A stretch of 64,000 bases of DNA from Tabrizicola flagellatus. Lineage in GTDB: Bacteria > Pseudomonadota > Alphaproteobacteria > Rhodobacterales > Rhodobacteraceae. Each line of letters starts with the position of its first letter. The first letter of the stretch is position 1. The stretch is taken from contig NZ_VMDU01000001.1 of NCBI RefSeq assembly GCF_008271465.1, positions 434,001-498,000 on the forward strand, read 5' to 3'. A program made the position numbers and the translations under genes. The notes under the pieces are model-generated. The model saw nothing but the letters and a program-made list of their open reading frames with translations, was not told the DNA's origin and did not search any database. Below, in pieces: positions 9,494 through 16,169 of the stretch.

Positions 9494-10421
9494 TGGTGGG
9501 TTTCATCGACGCGCATCGCGATGCGCACGGGTCTGACCCATCGCGGCGCCACCGGTTCGAGCCCGATGGCGAAGGCCGATCTGCGGCGTGCTGCCGATCG
9601 CCCCGTCCACCTATCATGAACATCTGGCCAAGAGGGCCGATCCGGCGCGGCTGTCGGATCATGCGCGCCGGGACGAGGCCCTGCGCCCCGAGATCCTTCG
9701 GGTCTTCGAAGAGAACTGGCGGGTCTATGGCGTCCGGAAGATCTGGCGGCAGCTTTGCCGCGAGGGCTTCGATGTCGCGCGATGCAGGGTGGCGCGGCTG
9801 ATGAAGAGCATGGGGATTCAGGGTGTTATCCGGGGAAAGCCGCACCGGAGGACGATCCCGGACAACAAGGCACCGTACCCGCTGGACAAGGTGAACCGCC
9901 AGTTCCGGGTGCCTGCGCCGAACAGGCTGTGGGTCAGCGACTTCACCTATGTCGCCACCTGGAGAGGCTTCGTCATCGACGCCTATGCCCGACACATCGT
10001 GGGCTGGCGGGTCAGCACTTCGGCCCATGCGGGTTTCGTCCTCGATGCCTTGGAACAGGCGGTGCATGATCGCCGCCCTGGAAAGGGCATGGGACTGGTT
10101 CACCATAGCGACAGGGGCAGCCAGTATCTGTCCATCCGTTACACGGAACGCCTCGCAGACGCAGGTATCGAACCCTCGGTCGGCAGCGTCGGCGACAGTT
10201 ATGACAATGCCTTGGCCGAGACGATCAATGGACTGTTCAAGGCAGAGGTCATCCACCGCCATGGCCCATGACGCAGCCTCGAGGTTGTCGATTATGCAAC
10301 GCTGGAATGGGTCGACTGGTTCAGCAACCGACGGCTCCTCGAGCCCATCGGGAACATCCCGCCGGCAGAGGTCGAGGCCAGCGTCGGCGTCACTCTGGAA
10401 ACTGAACCCATGGCCGCGCGA
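9493..10421 (+). pseudogene. IS3-family OrfB, DDE transposase (disrupted)
   Basis: OrfB is the rve-type DDE integrase. It begins [13 protein letters not shown], overlapping the OrfA stop. The phase then changes: a stretch around 9535-9580 is not transposase-like, and the normal sequence resumes with [15 protein letters not shown] at 9588. The catalytic landmarks remain: WVSDFTY (first Asp), HHSDRGSQY (second Asp) and ALAETINGLFKAE (Glu). The block after TWRGF lacks about five residues compared with relatives. A TGA at 10269-10271 ends the frame, after which coding resumes in phase (LEWVDWFSNRRLLEPIGN). It is almost certainly inactive. Confidence 0.8.
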
Positions 10422-10433
10422 CTTAAAGAGTTA

Positions 10434-10460
10434 AGTCTCCGGCAAACCCGGGTCGGTTCA
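10434..10460 (-). repeat. Right terminal inverted repeat of the IS3-family element
   Basis: Read on the minus strand it begins TGAACCGA and shares the core CCGGGTTTGCCGGAG with the left end. This fixes the element boundary at 10460. Confidence 0.8.
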
Positions 10461-10570
10461 AGGTGGTGCCGCAGGTCATTCGGGACGCGCCTGCAGAAGT
10501 AGTAGATGCCGTCCTTCACAAATAAGTGCGGTGCAGCCTTTTTCTCCGCCATGTTCTGCGCCAGCTCCAT
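10461..10570 (-). pseudogene. Tyrosine-type integrase, 5' fragment truncated by the IS
   Basis: Only 37 codons survive before the IS right end. They read PHLFVKDGIYYFCRRVPNDL, the beginning typical of island and phage integrases with a DUF6538-like N-terminal strand (YYFxRRVPxDLR). A second ATG at 10552 (MAEKKAAP) may be the true start. The gene begins 44 bp downstream of tRNA-Thr on the same strand, the standard position for an integrase that uses the tRNA 3' end as its attachment site. The catalytic domain is gone from this locus. Confidence 0.6.
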
Positions 10571-10613
10571 CCTTCGATAAGGCTGAGGCTATTCAATGGC
10601 TTGACTGACGGCG

Positions 10614-10689
10614 TGGTGCCCCCAGAGGGACTCGAACCCCCGACCCTCTGATTACAAATCAGATGCTCTACCAGCTGAGCTATAGGGGC
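10614..10689 (-). tRNA. tRNA-Thr (anticodon TGT)
   Basis: The cloverleaf reads from G at 10689. The acceptor stem GCCCCTA pairs with TGGGGGC (one G-T pair). A D arm with AGCTGGTAGAGC, an anticodon loop TTTGTAA (anticodon TGT) and a T arm with GGTTCGAGTCC follow. CCA is encoded at 10616-10614. Its 3' end faces the truncated integrase, marking it as a probable island attachment site. Confidence 0.95.
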
Positions 10690-10698
10690 CACGCCCTT

Positions 10699-10727
10699 CA
10701 GATACAGGCGACGACGGGGCGGTGCAA
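10699..10727 (-). promoter_or_regulatory. Predicted promoter of tRNA-Thr
   Basis: On the minus strand TTGCAC is followed by 17 bases and TATCTG. The -10 box ends 10 bases before the mature tRNA 5' end. Confidence 0.55.
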
Positions 10728-10731
10728 GGGT

Positions 10732-12390
10732 TCAGTCCCGCTGGTCCCGGGCCAGGATCGCGACGGCGACAAGCCCCACCGCCATCACCAACAGCGCGGC
10801 CGGGGCTGCCTCGGACAGGCGTTCCAGGCTGGCAAGCTCGAAGACGCGGGTCGAAAGCGTGTTGTAGTTGAACGGCCGCAAGAGGAGTGTCGCAGGCAGT
10901 TCCTTCACGCAATCGACGAAGACGACCAGGAGCGCCGTCAGGACCGACCCCCGGATCAGCGGCAGATAGACCGCACCCAGCGTCCCGGCAGCCGAGCGGC
11001 CCAGCGAACGGGCGGCCATGGCCAGGCTTGGCGAGACGCGCCCGAAGGCCGCATCGACCGCACCCTGCGCGATGCCGAAGAAACGCACCATGTAGGCCAG
11101 GCCAAGGGCAAAGGCGGTACCGGTGATCATCAGCCCCGGGTCCCAGCCGGTCAGTGCCAGGATCCCGTCGGCCAGCCGGTGGTCCAGTGCCGCCAGCGGC
11201 AGAAGCAGTCCCAGCGCCAGCACCGCCCCCGGCGCGGCATAGCCGATCAAGGTCAGGGGCAAGAGCCATTGCGCCCCGCGCGAGCCCTTCATGCGCAGCG
11301 CATAGACGAGGAACACCGCCGCCGACACCGTGGCCAGCGCCGCGAGGCCGGCAACGACCAGCGTGTTCCGCAGCGCCTCGAACAGGCCCGGCGCCAGCCA
11401 GCCCGCGGGCGCGGCTGCGGCATGGACCAGCATAACCGTGACGGGCAGCACGAAGCCTCCGGCGAACGGGATCAGGCACAGGATCGTCGCGTACCAGCGC
11501 TTGCGACCGGCGATCGGATGGGGTTCGACGCTCTGGGCTGCCCGGCCAAGCCGGTGGAACCGGGCGCCACCGCGCCCTGCCCGCTCGAGTCCGACCAGAA
11601 GCAGGATCAAGGCCAGAATCACCAGAGCGATCTGCGCTGCCCCCCCGGCATTGCCGCCGTTGAGCCAGGTCGAGAACACCCCCGTGGTCAGGGTCTGCAC
11701 GCCGAAATGCAGGACAGTGCCGTAGTCGGCCACCGTCTCCATCAGCGCCAGCGCCACCCCGGCCGCGATCGCCGGGCGGGCCAGCGGCCAGCCGAGCCGC
11801 AGGAACAGCCCCCAGGGCCCGCAGCCCAGCGAGCGCGCAACCTCGTAGGCGCGGCCCGACTGTTCGCGGTAGGCCGCGCGGGCGAGAAGGTAGACATAGG
11901 GATACAACGCAAAGGACAGGACCAGGATCGCGCCGGGCAGCGAGCGCATCTGCGGAAACCAGTAGTCGCGTGCCGAGGTCCAGCCGAAGGTCGCGCGCAG
12001 GGCCGACTGGACCGGGCCGGCATAGTCCGTCAGGTCCACCAGCGCATAGGCCGCCACGAAGGCCGGGATGGCCAGGGGAAACAGCAGCGCATGCGCAAGC
12101 CAGTCGCGGCCCGGAAAGCGGTACTGGCTGACCAGCCAGGCCGCGCCGGTCCCCATCGCAGCGGTCAGGACGGCGACGCCGGCCATCAGCACCAGCGTCG
12201 TGCCCAGATAGCGCGGGAGCACCGTCGCCATCAGATGCGGCCAGATGTTGCCGGTGGCCGTCAGCGCCAGCCACAGGATCGAGAGGATCGGCGCCAGCAC
12301 GATCGCCGCAATGGCAAGCGCGCCCAGCGTCCAGCGGTCCGGGACCAGCCGGAAGCGGCGAAAGTCAAGTTGAGCGAAACGGTCGGACAT
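10732..12390 (-). CDS. fbpB: Iron(III) ABC transporter permease, FbpB/SfuB type
   Basis: A 552-residue inner-membrane protein with two fused MetI-type permease halves and about twelve hydrophobic segments, the usual length for the family. Each half has an EAA loop for docking the ATPase: EVARSLGCGPWGLFLRLGWP near residue 185 and MAARSLGRSAAGTLGAVYLP near 455. The family moves ferric iron delivered by a periplasmic FbpA-type protein. No binding protein or ATPase gene is adjacent, so its partners must lie elsewhere. The stop lies just past the tRNA-Thr promoter. It is divergent from the gene at 12490. Family assignment is firm; iron as substrate is inferred from the fused architecture. Confidence 0.85.
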   Translation of the reverse strand: MSDRFAQLDFRRFRLVPDRWTLGALAIAAIVLAPILSILWLALTATGNIWPHLMATVLPRYLGTTLVLMAGVAVLTAAMGTGAAWLVSQYRFPGRDWLAHALLFPLAIPAFVAAYALVDLTDYAGPVQSALRATFGWTSARDYWFPQMRSLPGAILVLSFALYPYVYLLARAAYREQSGRAYEVARSLGCGPWGLFLRLGWPLARPAIAAGVALALMETVADYGTVLHFGVQTLTTGVFSTWLNGGNAGGAAQIALVILALILLLVGLERAGRGGARFHRLGRAAQSVEPHPIAGRKRWYATILCLIPFAGGFVLPVTVMLVHAAAAPAGWLAPGLFEALRNTLVVAGLAALATVSAAVFLVYALRMKGSRGAQWLLPLTLIGYAAPGAVLALGLLLPLAALDHRLADGILALTGWDPGLMITGTAFALGLAYMVRFFGIAQGAVDAAFGRVSPSLAMAARSLGRSAAGTLGAVYLPLIRGSVLTALLVVFVDCVKELPATLLLRPFNYNTLSTRVFELASLERLSEAAPAALLVMAVGLVAVAILARDQRD

Positions 12391-12417
12391 CCTGATGTGG
12401 CGGTTACAGGAAAGCGG

Positions 12418-12445
12418 TTTAACTGTCCAGAAAAGCCCGTATAGT
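12418..12445 (+). promoter_or_regulatory. Possible promoter for the 12490 gene
   Basis: TTTAAC, a 16-base spacer and TATAGT lie 45 bases before the ATG. The -10 box is good and the -35 is weak. Confidence 0.3.
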
Positions 12446-12489
12446 CGCGCCGTCGGGCGAGGGTTGCCCGCGCCGCAAAGTCAGGACCG

Positions 12490-13362
12490 ATGCGCATTGT
12501 CTACCACCTTGGTGCCCATTGCACCGATGACGACCGGCTGGTCCGCTGCCTTCTGAAGAACCGGGCCAGGTTGGCCGAACAGGGAATCGTGGTGCCCGCC
12601 CCCACCCGGTATCGCAAGCTTTTGCGGGACACGGCGACACAGCTTCGGGGTGCGGCCGCCTCGGAGGAGACCGAGGCGATGATCCTCGACCAGATCATGG
12701 ACGAGCCCGCCGCCGACCGGCTGATCCTGTCCTGGAGCAGCTTCCTCAGCTTTCCTGCCTATGCCTTGTCGGGCGGCCTGTACGCCCAGGGCGGCGAGAG
12801 GCTGCGCGCCTTCACCCGGATCTTCCCGGACATCGAGGCAGAGTTCTGCCTGGCGATCCGCAACCCCGCGACCTTCCTGCCCGACCTGCGCGCGCGCGCC
12901 CGGCAGAAGGGGCACGAGGACATTCTGGATGGCGTCGATCCGCTGACCCTGCGCTGGTCACGGGCGGTGCGCGGGATCCTGGATCACAACCCCGGCGTGC
13001 CGCTGACGGTCTGGTGCGACGAGGACACGCCGCTGATCTGGCCCGAGGTGCTGGCGGTGGTCTCGGGGCACGCGACCGGCACGGTGCTGGAGGATGCCGA
13101 CGAGCTTCTGGGCCTCTTGCTGACCGACATCGGTCTGGCGCGCTTTCACGCCTACTGCCGCGAGCATCCGCCGCAGTCCGTTTCGCAGCGCCGCCGGATC
13201 GTCACGGCCTTCCTCGAAAAGTTCGGCCGGCCCGAGCAGATCGAAATGCCGATCGAGATCCCGGGCTGGACCGGAGAACTGGTCGAAGAGCTGACCCAGG
13301 CCTATCTGGCCGATGTCGAACGCATCGCCCAGATGCCGGGGGTGCGGCTTCTGGAGGCCTGA
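12490..13362 (+). CDS. Conserved hypothetical protein, weakly sulfotransferase-like
   Basis: A 290-residue soluble protein that I do not recognise firmly. The N-terminus (MRIVYHLGAHCTDDDRLVRC) resembles the first strand and loop of bacterial sulfotransferase-like proteins (HLGAHKTGT), but the TGT that binds PAPS is replaced by DDD. A segment FCLAIRNPATFLPDLRARAR, around residue 120, resembles the 3'-phosphate-binding R-NP motif of that fold. It may be a non-catalytic or divergent member. It has no signal peptide or membrane segment. It ends immediately before the convergent gapR-like stop (13363), with no intergenic base. Confidence 0.45.
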   Translation: MRIVYHLGAHCTDDDRLVRCLLKNRARLAEQGIVVPAPTRYRKLLRDTATQLRGAAASEETEAMILDQIMDEPAADRLILSWSSFLSFPAYALSGGLYAQGGERLRAFTRIFPDIEAEFCLAIRNPATFLPDLRARARQKGHEDILDGVDPLTLRWSRAVRGILDHNPGVPLTVWCDEDTPLIWPEVLAVVSGHATGTVLEDADELLGLLLTDIGLARFHAYCREHPPQSVSQRRRIVTAFLEKFGRPEQIEMPIEIPGWTGELVEELTQAYLADVERIAQMPGVRLLEA

Positions 13363-13617
13363 TCACGCCATGCCAAGGGCGGACTTGTAGACCTCCAGCA
13401 CGGCTTCTTCCTCGGCCAGTTCGTCAGGCTTGCGCTTGCGCAGCGCGATCAGCTTGCGCATTACCTTGGTGTCGTAGCCACGCCCCTTGGCCTCGGCCAT
13501 CAGCTCCTTCTGCTGCTCGGTCACGTCCTTCTTTTCGGCTTCCAGCTGCTCGTAGCGTTCGATGAACTGGCGCAGCTCGTCGGCGGTGACGGCATAGGGA
13601 TCGGTCGCGTCGGCCAT
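13363..13617 (-). CDS. DUF2312/GapR-family nucleoid-associated protein
   Basis: 84 residues, almost the family's usual length. The protein is a coiled coil with the signature order DELRQFIERYEQLEAEKKDV, then AEAKGRGYDTKVMRKLIALR, then EEEAVLEVYKSALGM. GapR of Caulobacter binds overtwisted AT-rich DNA and assists replication and topoisomerases. The family is nearly universal in Alphaproteobacteria, which supports the taxonomic placement. It is monocistronic and convergent with the 12490 gene. Confidence 0.85.
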   Translation of the reverse strand: MADATDPYAVTADELRQFIERYEQLEAEKKDVTEQQKELMAEAKGRGYDTKVMRKLIALRKRKPDELAEEEAVLEVYKSALGMA

Positions 13618-13761
13618 GGGTCTCTCCGGGTCGGGATGGGTCGGGCGTTCCTACCCTGCCCCGGCCCCGGGGTTCAAGGCGCGATCGGCGCCGGCGCGCG
13701 CCTTGCTTGCGCGACCGGCGGGATGCGGCTAGCTAGCGCGGATACAAGGAAGGGGACAGGC

Positions 13762-13977
13762 ATGCAGGGTCTGATCTGGGCAGGGGCGGCGCTGACACTT
13801 CTGGGGGTCGCGGGGCTGGGCTATTGTATCCTGGCCGCGACCAGGGCGCGCCGGGCGGGGCTGGACGACGCGGCGATGCGCGCTGCCTTGCAGCGGGTGG
13901 TCACGCTGAACCTGGCGGCGGTCGGCGTGTCGGCGCTGGGGCTTGCGGCGGTGATCGCCGGGATCCTGCTGGGCTGA
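13762..13977 (+). CDS. Small two-helix inner-membrane protein
   Basis: 71 residues with two transmembrane segments (LIWAGAALTLLGVAGLGYCI and NLAAVGVSALGLAAVIAGIL) separated by a basic loop with RARRAGLDDAAMR. The ATG at 13762 is chosen over an upstream ATG at 13636 because AAGGAAGGGG precedes it and the upstream residues look non-coding. I know no function for it. It stands alone, ending 45 bp before the convergent small gene at 14023. Confidence 0.6.
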   Translation: MQGLIWAGAALTLLGVAGLGYCILAATRARRAGLDDAAMRAALQRVVTLNLAAVGVSALGLAAVIAGILLG

Positions 13978-14022
13978 GGCGCACCCCCGGAGCCGCGGTC
14001 GCCGGGGTGACCGGACCCGGCC

Positions 14023-14217
14023 TCAGACCGGCATGTTGTCGAAGCCGGCCTCGATCTCGGCGTCGGTGGGCAGGCGCGAATCTTCGCCCGGCATCAGGGC
14101 GGCCAGGGCACGCATTTCGGCCAGGAGAAGTTCGAGCCCCTGCTGCTGGACAGCGATCCCAGCGGCCACGAGCTCGGCTTCTTCGCGGATCAGGTCGGCG
14201 GGTTTGCGGGCGGTCAT
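14023..14217 (-). CDS. Small alpha-helical hypothetical protein downstream of the DksA-like gene
   Basis: 64 residues (MTARKPADLIREEAELVAAG onward), acidic and helical, ending in GFDNMPV. The start at 14217 overlaps the stop of the DksA-like gene by ATGA, so it is translationally coupled. The longer frame to 14247 lies inside the upstream gene. Function unknown; the coupling suggests a partner of the zinc-finger protein. Confidence 0.6.
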   Translation of the reverse strand: MTARKPADLIREEAELVAAGIAVQQQGLELLLAEMRALAALMPGEDSRLPTDAEIEAGFDNMPV

Positions 14218-14546
14218 TGGGCACAACTCCTGCAAAGGGGGGTCCACGGAAGGGCGTCGAGCCGCGCCTCGGCGATGGGTTCGCCACAGCGGACGCAGAA
14301 CCCGTAGCTCCCGTCCTCGATCCGGCGAAGCGCGGCACGGATCTGCGAGATTTCGGCAAGTCCTGCCTGGCCGGTGGCTTCCAGCACCTCGTCGCCCTCG
14401 CGTTCGGTGGCCAGATCCTCCCAGTCGGGGTTGTGATGCGAATCGAGCTCTTCCTCGATCGCCTCGAGCCGGGCGCCAAGTTCGACCAGCCGTTGCCTGA
14501 GCGCGGCCTTGCGGACGGAAATCGGTTTCGGGGCCTGAGCCTGCAT
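14214..14546 (-). CDS. TraR/DksA-family zinc-finger protein
   Basis: 110 residues. The N-terminal helices (RKAALRQRLVELGARLEAIE) form a coiled coil. The C-terminus carries four cysteines in the order CVRC and CRSC around GEPIAEARLDALPW, the DksA-type zinc finger. Family members bind the RNA polymerase secondary channel and adjust transcription, often with ppGpp. It is shorter than classical DksA (about 150 residues), as for the short DksA-like paralogues of Rhodobacterales. The start is fixed by AAGGAGG five bases upstream of ATG 14546. The longer frame to 14702 lacks a site. Confidence 0.8.
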   Translation of the reverse strand: MQAQAPKPISVRKAALRQRLVELGARLEAIEEELDSHHNPDWEDLATEREGDEVLEATGQAGLAEISQIRAALRRIEDGSYGFCVRCGEPIAEARLDALPWTPLCRSCAQ

Positions 14547-14682
14547 CGCATCCTCCTTCTTGCAGGATGAAGGATAGGCGGTCCCGGCCCGGATGTCCTT
14601 GACCCAGGTCAACGGCGCTTTCGCTTTGCGCCGGGGCTGGCTATGGTCGGGGCGCCTGCCAGCCCCAGGAGTGGAGAGAGCC

Positions 14683-15108
14683 ATGGACATCCGCGCGATC
14701 ACCCCCGACTATGCCGTCTCGCCCCAGATCGAGCCTGCGGACCTGCCGGCGATCAAGGCGGCGGGCTATGTCACGGTCATCGACAACCGCCCGGACGGCG
14801 AGATCCCGCCGCACCTCCATACCGCCGAGATGCGCCGCGCCGCCGAGGCGCTGGGGCTGGTCTTCGTGGCCAACCCGGTGATCGGCGGGGCGCTGACGAT
14901 GGACAACGTCAAGGCCCAGGCTGCGGCGATCGCCGCCTCGCCGGGGCCGGTCTTTGCCTATTGCGCCAGCGGAAACCGGTCCTCGATCGTCTGGGCGCTG
15001 GCCAATGCCGGCAAGCGCCCGGTGGACGAACTGGTGGGCCTGCCTGCGCGCTTTGGCTATCAGCTGGATCACCTGCGGCCGCAGATCGAGGCGCTTTCCA
15101 GGGGGTGA
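14683..15108 (+). CDS. TIGR01244-family (DUF442) sulfurtransferase/phosphatase-like protein
   Basis: 141 residues beginning MDIRAITPDYAVSPQIEPAD. It has the typical strand TVIDNRPDGE and, near residue 90, the catalytic loop YCASGNRSS, a phosphatase-like P-loop with a reactive Cys. Homologous domains occur fused to the persulfide dioxygenase-like Blh protein of BigR operons, so a role in handling sulfane sulfur is plausible. The ATG at 14683 follows GGAGTGGAGAG. It is divergent from the DksA-like gene with a 136-bp gap. A possible link to the SqrR-like operon at 46180-52277 is only inference. Confidence 0.75.
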   Translation: MDIRAITPDYAVSPQIEPADLPAIKAAGYVTVIDNRPDGEIPPHLHTAEMRRAAEALGLVFVANPVIGGALTMDNVKAQAAAIAASPGPVFAYCASGNRSSIVWALANAGKRPVDELVGLPARFGYQLDHLRPQIEALSRG

Positions 15109-15131
15109 TCGCGCCGGGGCCGGCGCCCGCA

Positions 15132-16115
15132 TCAGCCCGCCGCCCGCAGTTCGGGGCCGGCAGCCGGCTGCCCCGGCGCGGCCGAATCCGCGGACGCCAC
15201 CGGACTTGCGGCGGGTGCCGGTGCAGGCCGCGGCACTTGGGGCACGGCTTGGGTCTCGTTCAGCTTCAGCGCCCGCATGCCGCGATGCTGGCCAAGCCGC
15301 GCCCCGGCGACGCGCCGCCCTTCCAGGGTTTCGAGCGAGACGGCATCCAGTGCCGCCGAGGGCAATACCAGGGTTTCCCCGACCGCCAGCGCCATGATCC
15401 GGTGCAGGGGCAGCCGCAAACGGCCTAACACGGCATCCAGTCGGCAATCCGCCTGAAGCACCTGTGTCGCCAGCTCCTGGGTGAACTGGGGCGCCGCTGC
15501 TTCCCTGTCGTCGGCCGGCTGGACGGGCCGATGACCCCGACCCAGGTCAGGCAGGACCAGGATCACCTGCCCCTGCCGACCCAGAGGGCCCATCGCGACC
15601 TCGGCGGTCAGGACACGGTAGGTTTCCTCCTCCAGCATCAGGGCGAGCGGGCGCGCATCCTCCAGCCAGGAGGCATAGCGGAACCCCCCGGCCCAGGACA
15701 GGTCCGCTTCCTCGGCCAAAGTGTCGTCCAGCCCGGCGAGCGCCCGGTCGATCACGCCGGCGACCATTGCAGCATCGATCCGGCTGGGACGTCGCGGGGC
15801 CGGCGCCTGCGACGAGAGGCGGCCAAGCGTCTGCATCTCGATCAGGGATGCGGTCACCATCGGCGAGAGCATGATGACCCCAAGCCCGCCCTGCGGCCCA
15901 TCCAGAAGCGCCAGAAGCGCGCGATCCGGCACGGTTTCCAGGATTTCGGCCAGGCTGAAGCGTGAAATGGTCAGCGCGCGGATGTCGAGGTCCAGCCCCA
16001 TGGCGTCGCGCGTGGCGCGGGCAAGGGCCAGCCGCCAGCCCCGGTCCGCCCCCGGGGCGCCTTCCGCCACCGCCGGGCGGGCACGGTCGATCTTGCGGCG
16101 GATCACATCGGTCAT
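15132..16115 (-). CDS. FliM/FliN-family flagellar motor-switch-like protein
   Basis: 327 residues. The N-terminal two-thirds reads like the FliM middle region (LDIRALTISRFSLAEILETV onward). A SpoA/surface-presentation domain near residues 210-285 (LQADCRLDAVLGRLRLPLHR, then GETLVLPSAALDAVSLETLE) is the C-ring module. The last 50 residues are a Pro/Ala tail. Such proteins form the cytoplasmic C-ring that binds CheY-P. No other flagellar gene is in the window, so it may be an isolated FliM-like paralogue. Start is the ATG at 16115. Confidence 0.75.
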   Translation of the reverse strand: MTDVIRRKIDRARPAVAEGAPGADRGWRLALARATRDAMGLDLDIRALTISRFSLAEILETVPDRALLALLDGPQGGLGVIMLSPMVTASLIEMQTLGRLSSQAPAPRRPSRIDAAMVAGVIDRALAGLDDTLAEEADLSWAGGFRYASWLEDARPLALMLEEETYRVLTAEVAMGPLGRQGQVILVLPDLGRGHRPVQPADDREAAAPQFTQELATQVLQADCRLDAVLGRLRLPLHRIMALAVGETLVLPSAALDAVSLETLEGRRVAGARLGQHRGMRALKLNETQAVPQVPRPAPAPAASPVASADSAAPGQPAAGPELRAAG

Positions 16116-16169
16116 GGCGGCCTGTCCCTCGTGAGGCCAGAGCCTAGACCGGGCATCCTTGCAGAAAGG

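Larger units (their letters stand above)
9113..10460 (+). mobile_element. Degenerate IS3-family insertion sequence (IS407-like group)
   Basis: The 1348-bp element is bounded by imperfect inverted repeats beginning TGAACCG and sharing CCGGGTTTGCCGGAG. It encodes IS3-type OrfA and OrfB in overlapping phases. The coding frames are broken: an extra T in the run at 9187-9190, extra sequence near 9535-9580, a loss of about five codons near 9960, and a TGA at 10269-10271 where homologues have Trp. I find no matching target-site duplication: the left flank ends GGTAA and the right flank begins AGGT. The right end lies inside an integrase gene. This fits a non-autonomous remnant with an adjacent deletion. 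Confidence 0.85.
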
